Shown: in pieces, positions 1 through 8,806 of the stretch | Numbering within the stretch: position 1 is the first letter of the stretch | How the letters are laid out: every line of letters begins with the position of its first letter | Assembly: GCF_013410405.1 (NCBI RefSeq) | Contig: NZ_JACCFK010000001.1 | Location: 4,712,001-4,776,000 of the forward strand | DNA: 64,000 bases | Direction: 5' to 3' | Origin: Amycolatopsis endophytica | GTDB taxonomy: Bacteria; Actinomycetota; Actinomycetes; Mycobacteriales; Pseudonocardiaceae | Notes under the pieces: model-generated | The model's database searches: none | What the model saw: only the letters and a program-made list of their open reading frames with translations | Told to the model about the DNA's origin: nothing | Position numbers and translations under genes: made by a program

Positions 1-33
1 CCGGGCCCGGCGCTTGCTAGCATGGGCAGGTGA

Positions 34-843
34 GTGGTGTCTCTGGGCGGGGGAGCGCGACGGGTGCCTGAGCCGGTGGGGTTGAGCGTCAGCGGGTTGT
101 CTCCGCGTGCGGTCGCGTTGCCGCCCCCGGAGGTCGACGCCAACCGGTACGTGGCCGACCTCGTGCGCCGGGAGATCCGGCTGGGGCTGTTGCCGCCGGG
201 GTCGGCACTGCCCTCGGAGCGGGAGTTCGCCGAGATGCTCGGCGTCGGCCGCACGCCGGTCCAGCTGGCGTTCCGGCAGCTGCGGTCGGAAGGCCTGATC
301 GAACAGCGCCGCGGCCGCGGCGGTGGCGCGTTCGTCCGGGGCGCGAGCGAGGACGAGTCACGCTTTCATGGCGTGATCTCCGAAGCGGTCCGCAACCGCG
401 ACGAGATCCGGCTGGCGATGGAGTACCGGTGCCTGGTGGAGCCTGCCGTGGCGAGGCTGGCGAGCGAGCGGCGCACGGCCGCGGAACTGACCGCGCTCCA
501 GTCCGCGCACGACCAGCTGCGCGAGTCGCCGGACGACGCGTCGTTCATGCGCAGCGACGCGGTCTTCCACCTCACGCTGGCCCACATCACCGCCAACCCG
601 TTCCTCGTGCGCGGCATCGAGGAGTCCCGCCAGTGCTGTCACCCCGCGCTCGCGCTGCTCCCGGAGGGCGGCACCTTCCACGAAGCCACCATCGCCGAAC
701 ACGACGAGATCCTGGCGGCCGTGCGCGGCCGGGAGCCTGCCGAGGCGGAACGCGCCATGCGTGCCCACGTCGAACGCAGCATGTGGAGCGTGCAGAAACT
801 GCTCGCCACGCTCAGGGAACGCCACCCGGAACCCTCTGCCTGA
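34..843 (+). CDS. GntR/FadR-type transcriptional regulator
   Basis: This is a DNA-binding regulator of the FadR subfamily of GntR. An N-terminal winged helix (about residues 36-100, with a PSEREFAEMLGVGRTPVQ-type core and an RRGRGGGAFV wing) is followed by an all-helical FCD effector domain (about 118-255) with the conserved acidic and histidine pattern of a metal or carboxylate pocket (DAVFHLTLAHITANPF, EHDEILAAV). Length (269 aa) is normal. An in-frame stop lies directly before the GTG at 34. A second GTG at 64 has a better spaced GGGGGAG ribosome site and may be the true start. Its target is not evident because the gene stands alone at the window edge; FCD regulators usually sense small organic acids. 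Confidence 0.85.
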   Translation: MVSLGGGARRVPEPVGLSVSGLSPRAVALPPPEVDANRYVADLVRREIRLGLLPPGSALPSEREFAEMLGVGRTPVQLAFRQLRSEGLIEQRRGRGGGAFVRGASEDESRFHGVISEAVRNRDEIRLAMEYRCLVEPAVARLASERRTAAELTALQSAHDQLRESPDDASFMRSDAVFHLTLAHITANPFLVRGIEESRQCCHPALALLPEGGTFHEATIAEHDEILAAVRGREPAEAERAMRAHVERSMWSVQKLLATLRERHPEPSA

Positions 844-1080
844 CCCCTGTGGCGGCCGGAACCAGTGTTGCAGGCTGGGCTCGCGCGCGCCTTGAGTTGC
901 GGTGCGAGGGCGCGCGGCTTCATGACCCATCTTCCCCAGAGCCATGTCCTGTCCCGCCGCTTCCCCGACAGGACCGCCGTGGTGCACCGTCGCTCGTCGG
1001 CCCGGTCGTTTCCGGGGTCGCGCGGGGAAACAGCCGTCCGGGATAGTAGTTTTCCCTCACGATCGAGGGGAGCCGGCGGA

Positions 1081-1932
1081 GTGACACGTCTGCACGTGGG
1101 CTGCGCGATGTGGAACCACAAGGCGTGGTCCGGGCGGTTCCTGCCGCCGTCGCTGCCGGCGAGGGAACGACTGCGCGCCTACGCCGGCTGGTGCAACGCG
1201 GTCGAAGGCAACACCACCTTCTACGCGACTCCCGCCCGCGACACCGTCGCCACCTGGGCGCGGCAGACCGGCCCCGGCTTCCGGTTCGTGGTCAAGCTGC
1301 CCAAGGTCGTCACCCACGAGCGCCGGTTCGCGGGGGTCGAGGCCGAGATGCGGGCGTTCCTGGACGCGATCGAACCCCTGGGTGAGCGGGCGGTCCTGTG
1401 GACGCAGTTGCCCGCCTCGTTCGGCCCGCCGGACGTCGACGCCCTCGTCCGATTCCTGCGCCGGCTCCCCGCCGCGCGCCGGCGCGCAGTCGAGGTGCGG
1501 CACCCCGGGTTCTTCACCGATCCCGGCTCGACGTCATTGCTGGAGAGGGCGCTGGCCGCCGCGGACGCCGAGTGGGTGCCGTTCGACACCACCGTCTTCT
1601 TCCGGAGCCCGCCGTCCAGCGAGGCCGAGCAGGAAGCCTGGGACCGGAAACCGCGCCTGCCCCGGCGGACGCGGGCACTGACCGACCGGCCGATCGTCCG
1701 TTACCTCGGCCGGGACTCGGTCGAGGAGACGGTCGCGGGGTGGCGGCCGTGGACGGCGGTGGTCGCCGGGTGGCTGCGCGAGGGCCGCTCGCCGACGGTT
1801 TTCCTGCACACCCCCGACAACCACGACGCACCGTCGCTCGCCCGCCGTTTCCACGACGACGTTCGAGCGCTGGTACCCGGACTCGGCGCACTGCCCGAGC
1901 CGGAGCCGGTCGAGCCCGCGACGCTGTTCTGA
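1081..1932 (+). CDS. DUF72 (YecE-like) TIM-barrel protein
   Basis: A 283-aa DUF72 family member, recognised by the N-terminal HVGCAMWNHKAW, the EGNTTFYATP segment near residue 40, the FVVKLPKVVTHERR strand and the late WLREGRSPTVFLHTPDNHDAP segment. The family forms a TIM-barrel-like fold; no biochemical role is established. The start chosen is the GTG at 1081, behind an AGGGGAGC ribosome site; the frame is open further upstream but that part has no family similarity. It stands alone, about 240 bases after the GntR gene. The intervening sequence shows no convincing gene. Confidence 0.8.
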   Translation: MTRLHVGCAMWNHKAWSGRFLPPSLPARERLRAYAGWCNAVEGNTTFYATPARDTVATWARQTGPGFRFVVKLPKVVTHERRFAGVEAEMRAFLDAIEPLGERAVLWTQLPASFGPPDVDALVRFLRRLPAARRRAVEVRHPGFFTDPGSTSLLERALAAADAEWVPFDTTVFFRSPPSSEAEQEAWDRKPRLPRRTRALTDRPIVRYLGRDSVEETVAGWRPWTAVVAGWLREGRSPTVFLHTPDNHDAPSLARRFHDDVRALVPGLGALPEPEPVEPATLF

Positions 1933-1976
1933 GCACGGGCAGGGGAAACGGCGGCGGGAAGCAGGAGGCCGGAGGG

Positions 1977-2195
1977 TCACCGGCTGTCGGGTTCGCCGTT
2001 GAGCATCGCGGCCGTCAGGATGGTGCCCGCCACGCCCCACCCGCCGTCGACGACTTCGTCGACGAGCACGACGGTGGTCGGACGCGCGCGCTCGCCGTAG
2101 ATTTCGGCGTAGAGGTCGGTGGTGCGTTCGACGATCTTCTGCTTGTCCTCGGCCGTGAGAGTACCGGCTGGAACCTTGAAGTTGGCGAAAGGCAT
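1977..2195 (-). CDS. 4-oxalocrotonate tautomerase family protein
   Basis: A 72-aa protein beginning Met-Pro, so Met removal would expose the catalytic N-terminal proline of the tautomerase superfamily (MPFANFKVPAG). The rest fits a short single beta-alpha-beta subunit of the 4-OT type, which works as an oligomer on keto-enol substrates. The start at 2195 is fixed by this Pro; the frame is open further upstream but would bury it. It is divergent from the helix-turn-helix regulator starting near 2282. This arrangement often means the regulator controls the enzyme (inference). The substrate is unknown. Confidence 0.8.
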   Translation of the reverse strand: MPFANFKVPAGTLTAEDKQKIVERTTDLYAEIYGERARPTTVVLVDEVVDGGWGVAGTILTAAMLNGEPDSR

Positions 2196-2281
2196 GTGAC
2201 CATCTTGCGGGCAGTGCACCAGGGGAAACAGGGGATGCCGTCCCCTGCTTCGACGTCCCGCCACCGGTGCACACTGGTGAG

Positions 2282-3142
2282 GTGAGTTCCCGGAAACTGG
2301 TCGAGCTGGGCGCGTTCCTCAGGTCCCGGCGTGAGCGCATCCGCCCCGAAGAGGTGGGTCTGGTGGCCGGCCCCCGGCGGCGGGTGACCGGGCTCCGCCG
2401 CGACGAGGTCGCCCAGCTGGCCGGGGCCTCGGTGGACTACTACAACGAACTCGAACGCGGAGCCGGGTCCCAGCCGTCGGAACAGATGCTCGCCGCGCTG
2501 GCCCGTGCGCTGAGACTGACCGATGACGAACGCCGGCACCTGTATCACCTTGCCGACCGCCCCACCCCCCGGTCGGGTGGTCCGGCTTCCCACGTGCCTC
2601 CGGGGATGCTGGATCTGATCAGCAGGCTGCCCACCACGCCCGCTCAGGTCATCACCGACCTGCACGTGACCCTCGTGCAGAACCCGATGGCCGTCGCGTT
2701 GCTGGGGGACCAGTCGGGGTTTCGGGGCAGCAGGGCCAGCTTCGTCCACCGGTGGTTCACCGAACCCCGGTCGAGGACGCTCTACCCCGGGGAAGACCAC
2801 GATGCCCAGTCGCGAGCGTTCGTCGCCGACGTGCGCGCTGCCGCCGCACGCCGCGACTCCGGGGACACCGAAGCGCAGTCGATGATCGAAGATCTGCGTC
2901 TGCGCTCACCGGAGTTCGCCAGGATCTGGGACGAACACGACGTGGCGTTCCGCCGGAACGATCGCAAGCGCCTGATCCACCCGTCCCTCGGGCTGGTGGA
3001 GGTCAACTGCCTCAACCTCTTCAGCGAGGACGGCCGCCAGCGCCTCCTGTGGTTCACGCCCGCTCTCGGAACCGGCAGCGCCGAGAAGCTGGAGATGCTG
3101 GCGGTACTCGGCGCCCAGACCTTCGCCACCGGCCGGAGCTGA
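2282..3142 (+). CDS. XRE-family regulator with MmyB-like ligand domain
   Basis: The N-terminal lambda-repressor-like helix-turn-helix covers about residues 5-90 (RLRRDEVAQLAGASVDYYNELERG-type core). The C-terminal part (about 110-285) is an MmyB-like PAS-type ligand domain, as in many actinobacterial regulators placed next to short-chain or reductive enzymes. The domain may bind fatty acids or quinone-like ligands (family knowledge). The GTG at 2282 is preferred; a GTG at 2267 would add five residues. It is divergent from the tautomerase gene across about 90 bases, so a shared control region is likely. Confidence 0.8.
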   Translation: MSSRKLVELGAFLRSRRERIRPEEVGLVAGPRRRVTGLRRDEVAQLAGASVDYYNELERGAGSQPSEQMLAALARALRLTDDERRHLYHLADRPTPRSGGPASHVPPGMLDLISRLPTTPAQVITDLHVTLVQNPMAVALLGDQSGFRGSRASFVHRWFTEPRSRTLYPGEDHDAQSRAFVADVRAAAARRDSGDTEAQSMIEDLRLRSPEFARIWDEHDVAFRRNDRKRLIHPSLGLVEVNCLNLFSEDGRQRLLWFTPALGTGSAEKLEMLAVLGAQTFATGRS

Positions 3143-3151
3143 GGGGCGGAA

Positions 3152-3487
3152 TCAGGCGAAGAAGTGGAGGATGGAGCTGCGCACGGAGCTGTTGTAGCAG
3201 ATGGCGGAGGCGGTCTCGCCGATGCCGACGACCTTGCTGGTGGCCGAGGACCCGTCCCAGCAGGCCGCGGCGATGCCGTAGTGGCCGGTGCCCGCCGTGC
3301 ACACGACGTTGATCGTCTGCCCGCGTGAGCCGGAAGTCCACCTCGTGCAGTCGTCGGGCGTCGCCGACGCGGGCGCGGCGGTCACCAGGGCCAGTGCGCC
3401 CAGGGCGGAGGTGAGGACGGTTGCGGCGAGGGCGCGAACGCCCCGGCGGTGCCCCGTGGCGCGGCGTGGAAGGCGCGTGGTGGTCAT
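3152..3487 (-). CDS. Small secreted four-cysteine protein, unknown function
   Basis: A 111-aa protein with a classical signal peptide: twin arginines and basic residues (1-16), a hydrophobic core (about 18-35) and an AxA-type cleavage site near residue 42 (PASA-TPDD). The mature part is about 69 residues with four cysteines (in DDCTRW, NVVCTA, AAACWDG and AICYNS), so two disulfides are likely outside the cell. I do not recognise the family. It may be a small exported effector or structural peptide, but nothing nearby indicates its role. It is convergent with the XRE regulator, with a 9-base gap. Confidence 0.6.
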   Translation of the reverse strand: MTTTRLPRRATGHRRGVRALAATVLTSALGALALVTAAPASATPDDCTRWTSGSRGQTINVVCTAGTGHYGIAAACWDGSSATSKVVGIGETASAICYNSSVRSSILHFFA

Positions 3488-3793
3488 GTGCTGCTCCTTG
3501 CGAGTACGGGGCGAACCTGCGATCGGGGGGAAAGCTACCAGTGCGCCGCACCCGGAACATGCCGAAACGGTGAACTTTGCCTGACATGCACCCGCCGGGC
3601 ACGCCTGTCCGGTTCGGCGATCGCCGCCGGGTCAGGAAGAGCCGTGCGGCCCGGCCCGGGATGCGAGGCTGCGCCAGGAGCCGCGAGACGCTCGGCGCGC
3701 TGGGGCGCGTGGCCCGCGCGGCGTCACGTCACGGGTGGACTTAGCGCTCGTTCAGTCGCTAATCTGTCGCCCGGCTGAAAGGGGTGTTGCGAC
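3488..3793. other. Intergenic region between divergent genes
   Basis: About 305 bases between the secreted-protein gene and the SDR gene. I see no coding sequence with normal codon usage. It must hold both promoters. The only clear structured element is an inverted repeat at 3741-3762, listed separately. Confidence 0.5.
3741..3762. promoter_or_regulatory. Inverted repeat upstream of SDR gene, candidate TetR-type operator
   Basis: TTAGCG at 3741 and CGCTAA at 3757 are perfect inverted arms separated by ten bases that include CGTTCAGT. The site lies 31 bases before the SDR start, a typical operator position. TetR-family repressors of lipid catabolism use sites of this general shape (inference). 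No TetR gene is present nearby. Confidence 0.4.
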
Positions 3794-4555
3794 ATGGAGG
3801 TCGGCAACGCGGTCGCGGCGGTGACCGGTGGCGCGTCGGGTCTGGGGCTGGCGACGGTCAAGGAGCTGCACGGTCGGGGTGCGAAGGTCATGATCGTGGA
3901 CCTGCCCTCGTCGCGGGGCGAAGCGGTCGCGAAGGAGCTGGGGGACGGTGTCGCGTTCACCGCGGCGGACGTGACCGACGAGGCCCAGGTGTCCGCGGCG
4001 CTGGACGCGGCCGAGCGGCTGGGGACCCTGCGGGTGGCGGTCAACTGCGCGGGCATCGGCAACGCGATCAAGACGGTGGGCAAGCAAGGTGCTTTCCCGC
4101 TGGACGCGTTCACCAAGGTCGTCTCGGTCAACCTGATCGGGACGTTCAACGTGATCCGGCTGGCGGCGGAGCGGATTTCGAAGGCCGAGCCGGTGGGTGA
4201 GGAACGCGGCGTCATCGTCAACACGGCGTCGGTGGCGGCGTTCGACGGGCAGATCGGGCAGGCCGCGTATTCGGCGTCGAAGGGCGGCATCGTCGGCATG
4301 ACGCTGCCGATCGCGCGTGACCTGGCGAGCTTGCGGGTCCGGGTGGTCACGATCGCGCCGGGCCTGTTCCACACGCCGCTGTTCGCGACGCTGCCGGAGG
4401 ACGCGATCGCGTCGCTGGGCGCTCAGGTGCCGCATCCGTCGCGGCTGGGCGATCCGGCCGAGTTCGCGGCACTGGCCCGCCACATCGTGGAGAACCCGAT
4501 GCTCAACGGTGAGACCATCCGGCTGGACGGCGCCATCCGCATGGCGCCCCGCTGA
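3794..4555 (+). CDS. SDR-family 3-hydroxyacyl-CoA dehydrogenase (HSD10-like)
   Basis: A 253-aa classical short-chain dehydrogenase. It has the glycine-rich NAD site (TGGASGLG, residues 11-18), the NCAGIG motif near 90 and the catalytic YSASK pair near 155, with Ser in [10 protein letters not shown] upstream. The overall pattern ([35 protein letters not shown]) matches type II 3-hydroxyacyl-CoA dehydrogenase (17-beta-HSD10-like), which oxidises 3-hydroxyacyl-CoA in short- and branched-chain fatty-acid or steroid side-chain breakdown. ATG start with GAAAGGGG upstream. It is monocistronic and convergent with the large oxidoreductase gene. Confidence 0.85.
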   Translation: MEVGNAVAAVTGGASGLGLATVKELHGRGAKVMIVDLPSSRGEAVAKELGDGVAFTAADVTDEAQVSAALDAAERLGTLRVAVNCAGIGNAIKTVGKQGAFPLDAFTKVVSVNLIGTFNVIRLAAERISKAEPVGEERGVIVNTASVAAFDGQIGQAAYSASKGGIVGMTLPIARDLASLRVRVVTIAPGLFHTPLFATLPEDAIASLGAQVPHPSRLGDPAEFAALARHIVENPMLNGETIRLDGAIRMAPR

Positions 4556-4668
4556 CCGGCTGCGCCCGCAAGCGCGCCGCTCGGGTCGATGCCGCCTGCT
4601 GATCCCATGGCCCTGACCCCGCGGAACCCGCTCGTCGCGGCGAATGCCGCCCCCCGCATACCGGCCGG

Positions 4669-7600
4669 TCAGGTCAGATCCGCCACCTCGATCCCTTCGG
4701 CGGCGAGGCGTTCGCGGTAGACGGCGAGGTTGGCGAGTTTGACACCTTCGTACCCGCGCACCAGATCGGGCAGGGTCGCGATCCGGACGGCGCGTTCGTA
4801 GTTCTCGGGGGTCAGGCTCTCGGCCAGGCCGGTGACGACCTGGCGGTAGTGCGCGACCAGTGCGCGCTCGAGCCGCCGGACGCGGGCGTACCCGAAGAGG
4901 TCGAACGGGGTGCCGCGCAGTCCCTTGAAACCGGCCAGCAGGCGCAGCAGCCGGTGGGAGCGGGGGCCGAACCGGACCTTCTTCTTCCGTCCGAGCGCGC
5001 GGAGGATCGGCGGGTGCAGCTGGAAGGTCACCCGCCCGCTTCCGGGGACCTCGGCCGTGGCGGCCTCGGCGAACCCGGGGGCGGTGAGGAGGCGGGCGAC
5101 TTCGTACTCGTCCTTGTAGGCGGTGAGTTTGTGGAGGTAGCGCGCGACCGCTTCGGTGAAGCGGGTTTCCGGTGTGACGGCACGTTCGGCGTCCCGCACC
5201 CGTTCGACGAACCGGATGTAGTCCTCGGCCGTCCGCGCGTTCTGGAACTCGACGAGCTCGGCGGCCCGGTGCTCGACGAGGCGGCGGACCTCGCCGTCGA
5301 GTGACGATCCGGCCAGCGCTTCCAGCCGTACGGGAACCTTCGCCCGTCGCGGTGGTGCGATCGCGGCGGCGAAGCGGTCCGGCGCCGCGACGGCGGCCCG
5401 GCCCCACCGGAACGCCGCGACGTTGGCGGACACGGCCACCCCGTTGACACCGATCGCCTCCTCGATGGCGTCGGCGGGAATCGTGAGCGCGCCGCTCTGG
5501 TACGCGGCACCGACGAGGAGGAAGTTCGCGGCCGCGGTGCTGCCGAACAGGGCCTGCGCGGCGGCGAGGGCGTCGAACGTGTGGAGTTCGGCGCTCACGG
5601 AAGACAGGCGCGCGACGAGGTCGTCCGCCGCCGGATGACCGACGGCCGGGTCGTACACCATGTCGCCGGTGGGGGTTTCGCTGGTCGAGGCGATGGCGAT
5701 GGTCGTGGTGGGGTCGGCGTAGGCCAGGTGACGGGGTTCGGCGGCGGTGAGCAGGTCGAAGGCGAGGAGACAGTCCGCAGTGCCCGGTGAGACCCGGTTC
5801 GAGGGCGCGAGATCCGTTTCGGAGAAACGGAGGTGACCGGTGACCGGTCCGGCCTTCTGGCTCAGCCCGGTCTGGTCCAGGGTTTCGACGTCGAATCCGG
5901 CCAGCACGGCGGCGGTGGCGAGCACCTGGTTGACGGTGACGATGCCGGTGCCGCCGATGCCGGCGAGGAACACGTTCTGGGCGCCCGGCCGTCCGGACGG
6001 CGCGGGGGCCGGGACCTCCGGCGGACCGGGGATCTCGTGCCGCGCCCGCCCGGCACGCGGGTCGATCTCGACGGTGACGAACGACGGGCAATCGCCGTCG
6101 AGACAGCTGTAGTCGGTGTTGCAGGAGGTCTGGTCGATCCGCGTCTTGCGCCCGTACTCGGTTTCGACGGGACGCACCGACAGGCAGTTGCTCTTCCGGC
6201 CGCAGTCGCCGCAGCCTTCGCAGACGGCTTCGTTGATGACGACCCTGGTCGTGCGCGCGGGCAGCGTGCCGCGCTTGCGCTGCCGCCGGGCGTCGGCGGC
6301 GCAGTGCTGGTCGTAGATCAGGACGGTGACGCCCGGGGTGTCCCGCAGCAGGCGCTGGGCTTCGTCGAGCCGGTCGCGGTGCCACAGCAGCGTGCCCTTG
6401 GCGAGTTTGCGACGGCGGTGACGGCCCGGCTCGTCGGCGCAGATGATGATCCGGCTGACGCCTTCGCGCGTGAGTTTGTGGGTCAGTGCCTCCACGGGGA
6501 GCGCACCCTCGGCGTCCTGCGCCCCGGTCATGGCCACGACTTCGTTGTAGAGAAGCTTGTAGGTGATGTTGACCCCGGCGGCGACGCACGCCTGGACGGC
6601 GAGCTGTCCGGAGTGGAAGTACGTGCCGTCACCGATGTTCTGGAAGATGTGGCCGACATCGGTGAACGGTGCCTGGCCGATCCACTGCGCCCCTTCGCCG
6701 CCCATCTGGGTGATCCCGGTGACCGACGACGATTTCCGTCCTTCGAGCGTCACCATCGTGTGGCAGCCGATGCCGCCTCCGCCGACGGAGCCTTCCGGGA
6801 GCACGGTCGAGCGGTTGTGCGGGCACCCGCTGCAGAAGTAGGGCGCTCGTGAGGTGCTCAGCACGGGCAGCGGGATCGGACCGCGGGCGGGGGCGGCGAG
6901 TGGGACGCGGTCGCGCAGCATCCGGCGCAACGGGGCCGCCAGCCGCGCGGCGGTCAGCTCACCGTCGTGCGGGATGAGCGGACGGCCGTCCGCGTCCTTC
7001 TTCCCGAGGACCCGTGGTGTGTGGGCGGTTCCGTAGAGCGCGTCCCGGATCTGGGTTTCGAGGAAGGCGGTTTTGTCCTCGACGACGAGGATCTCTTCGA
7101 GGCCGGCGGCGAACTTCGCGACGGCGGCCCGGTCGACGGGGTGGATCAGGCCCATCCGCATCACCCTGATCCCGGACCGGCCGAGCTGGGCGTCGTCGAC
7201 GCCGAGGTCGAGGAGGCTTTGGCGGAGCGCGTCGTAGGTGCTCCCGGAGGCGATCAGGCCGACGGTGGGCGCGGGCGGGTCCACCACGACGGGGTTGAGG
7301 TCGTTGGCCGCGGCGTAGGCGACGACCGTGGCCGCGCGCGGACCGTACAGGTCGGCCTCGGCGGACTGGATGTGGCCGGGAGCGAGGTCGACGGTGCGCT
7401 GCCGGTAGGTCCACGGTCGTCCGTCCCAGGTGGACGGTGGAACGACGGGCCGGATCCGGGACACGGCGTCGTCGACGGTCCAGGCACCGTCGGCGACATC
7501 GGCGACGATCTTGAGCGCGACCACACAGCCCGACGCGCGGGACATCGCGATCCCGTGCAGGCCCAGCGTGACGATCTCGGCCGCGTTGCGCGGGAACAGC

Positions 7601-8130
7601 ACGGGAATGCCCAGCGCCGCCAGCGACCGTTCGCTGACCGCGGGAACGGTCGACGACTTGCTGCCCGGGTCGTCCCCGACGAGCAGCAACGCGCCGCCGT
7701 CCGGATTGACGCCGAACATGTTCGCGTGACGCAGTGCGTCGGTGGCGCGGTCCAGGCCGGGCCCCTTGCCGTACCAGACGCCGACCACACCGTCGTAGCG
7801 CGAGGTGCCGACCGGAAGGTCCGTCTGGGAGCCCCACACCGCCGTGGCCGCGAGTTCCTCGTTGAGGCCGGGCACGAAGGTGACGTCGTGCGCGGCCAGC
7901 GTTTCGGGCATCCCGCCGAGCAGCCGGTCCACGCCCCCGAGCGGGCTGCCCTGGTATCCGGAGACGAACGTGGCGGTCCGGCGGCCCTGCCGCCGGTCCA
8001 GCTCGTGCTGCTCGACGAGCAGCCGGGCGATCGCCTGCACCCCGGTCAGCAGCACGCCCGGAGCACCGGTCCGGTACCGGTCGTCGAGGTCGTACCCGGT
8101 CGATGCGCGGTGCTGCAGGGTGCCGGTCAT
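4669..8130 (-). CDS. Fused indolepyruvate:ferredoxin oxidoreductase family protein
   Basis: A single 1153-aa chain fuses the alpha (IorA-like, thiamine diphosphate) and gamma (IorB-like) parts of a 2-oxoacid:acceptor oxidoreductase. These enzymes decarboxylate aryl pyruvates from aromatic amino-acid transamination to acyl-CoA, passing electrons to ferredoxin. Visible elements are the N-terminal pyrimidine-binding domain (GYQGSPLGG near 45), the PYFCSGCPHNRST and GGGIGCHTM thiamine-domain motifs in the middle, a cysteine-rich iron-sulfur segment (CEGCGDCGRKSNC), and the gamma domain beginning at NVFLAGIGGTGIVTVNQVL. The start at 8130 was chosen over a 16-residue longer frame because GAGGGACG precedes it. 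The divergent Lrp/AsnC gene probably controls it. Confidence 0.85.
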   Translation of the reverse strand: MTGTLQHRASTGYDLDDRYRTGAPGVLLTGVQAIARLLVEQHELDRRQGRRTATFVSGYQGSPLGGVDRLLGGMPETLAAHDVTFVPGLNEELAATAVWGSQTDLPVGTSRYDGVVGVWYGKGPGLDRATDALRHANMFGVNPDGGALLLVGDDPGSKSSTVPAVSERSLAALGIPVLFPRNAAEIVTLGLHGIAMSRASGCVVALKIVADVADGAWTVDDAVSRIRPVVPPSTWDGRPWTYRQRTVDLAPGHIQSAEADLYGPRAATVVAYAAANDLNPVVVDPPAPTVGLIASGSTYDALRQSLLDLGVDDAQLGRSGIRVMRMGLIHPVDRAAVAKFAAGLEEILVVEDKTAFLETQIRDALYGTAHTPRVLGKKDADGRPLIPHDGELTAARLAAPLRRMLRDRVPLAAPARGPIPLPVLSTSRAPYFCSGCPHNRSTVLPEGSVGGGGIGCHTMVTLEGRKSSSVTGITQMGGEGAQWIGQAPFTDVGHIFQNIGDGTYFHSGQLAVQACVAAGVNITYKLLYNEVVAMTGAQDAEGALPVEALTHKLTREGVSRIIICADEPGRHRRRKLAKGTLLWHRDRLDEAQRLLRDTPGVTVLIYDQHCAADARRQRKRGTLPARTTRVVINEAVCEGCGDCGRKSNCLSVRPVETEYGRKTRIDQTSCNTDYSCLDGDCPSFVTVEIDPRAGRARHEIPGPPEVPAPAPSGRPGAQNVFLAGIGGTGIVTVNQVLATAAVLAGFDVETLDQTGLSQKAGPVTGHLRFSETDLAPSNRVSPGTADCLLAFDLLTAAEPRHLAYADPTTTIAIASTSETPTGDMVYDPAVGHPAADDLVARLSSVSAELHTFDALAAAQALFGSTAAANFLLVGAAYQSGALTIPADAIEEAIGVNGVAVSANVAAFRWGRAAVAAPDRFAAAIAPPRRAKVPVRLEALAGSSLDGEVRRLVEHRAAELVEFQNARTAEDYIRFVERVRDAERAVTPETRFTEAVARYLHKLTAYKDEYEVARLLTAPGFAEAATAEVPGSGRVTFQLHPPILRALGRKKKVRFGPRSHRLLRLLAGFKGLRGTPFDLFGYARVRRLERALVAHYRQVVTGLAESLTPENYERAVRIATLPDLVRGYEGVKLANLAVYRERLAAEGIEVADLT

Positions 8131-8292
8131 CGCGTCCCTCCGTTCCTGGTGCCGTGCGCGTGGTGCGGCCCATGGCATGGGTCACACCGTTGTGGTAACT
8201 CTCGATCTACCTGGCGGATCGGTCAACTCATCCGGCAACAACTATGCAGACCGACAAGATACGGTGGTGCTCGGACTGGAGGAGTGGCCGAT

Positions 8293-8796
8293 ATGACAAC
8301 CTTGGACCGGCTCGACGCGGAGATCATCGGGCAGCTCGAACAGGGTGGGCGCACCGGCATCGCCCAGCTGGCGAGCGATCTCGGGGTCAGCCGCAACACG
8401 ATCCAGGCGCGGATGCGACGCCTGGAGGAATCCGGTGTGCTGCGGGGGTTCCGGCCGGAGCTGGACCTGGCGGCGATCGGCCTGCCGGTGCAGGCCCACA
8501 TCAGCCTCGAAGTCGACCAGCGCGGGATCCCCGAGATCATCGAAGCACTCGACGAGGTGCCCGAGGTGCTGGAGGCGCGCACGCAGGCCGGACGTGAGGA
8601 TCTCGTGGTCCTGGTCGCCTCCAGTTCGGTCAGCGACATCCAGCGCATCGCCATCGATCTGGTGAACATCCCCGGCGTCCGGCACACCGACACGACCCTG
8701 ATCGTCAACACGGTCGTCCGCTACCGCGTATGGCCGCTGCTGGACCGCCTCACGTCGGCGAAGGGATGGGGACGCTCCACCCCGCCGCCGCGGTAG
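8293..8796 (+). CDS. Lrp/AsnC-family transcriptional regulator
   Basis: A 167-aa Lrp/AsnC regulator with an N-terminal winged helix (LDAEIIGQLEQGGRTGIAQLASDLGVSRNTIQARMRRL-like, residues 4-50) and a C-terminal RAM/Lrp ligand domain (about 70-150) that binds amino acids and drives oligomerisation. GGAGTGG lies upstream of the ATG. It is divergent from the indolepyruvate oxidoreductase gene across 162 bases. This strongly suggests that an aromatic or other amino acid, sensed by this protein, tunes the 2-oxoacid oxidoreductase (inference from family and location). Confidence 0.85.
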   Translation: MTTLDRLDAEIIGQLEQGGRTGIAQLASDLGVSRNTIQARMRRLEESGVLRGFRPELDLAAIGLPVQAHISLEVDQRGIPEIIEALDEVPEVLEARTQAGREDLVVLVASSSVSDIQRIAIDLVNIPGVRHTDTTLIVNTVVRYRVWPLLDRLTSAKGWGRSTPPPR

Positions 8797-8806
8797 GCCA
8801 CGCGGG

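Noticed and set aside
3752..6589. Long minus-strand open frame of over 900 codons
   Set aside because: It is arginine- and proline-rich, without domains, and is the antisense/out-of-frame shadow of the SDR gene and the indolepyruvate oxidoreductase gene.
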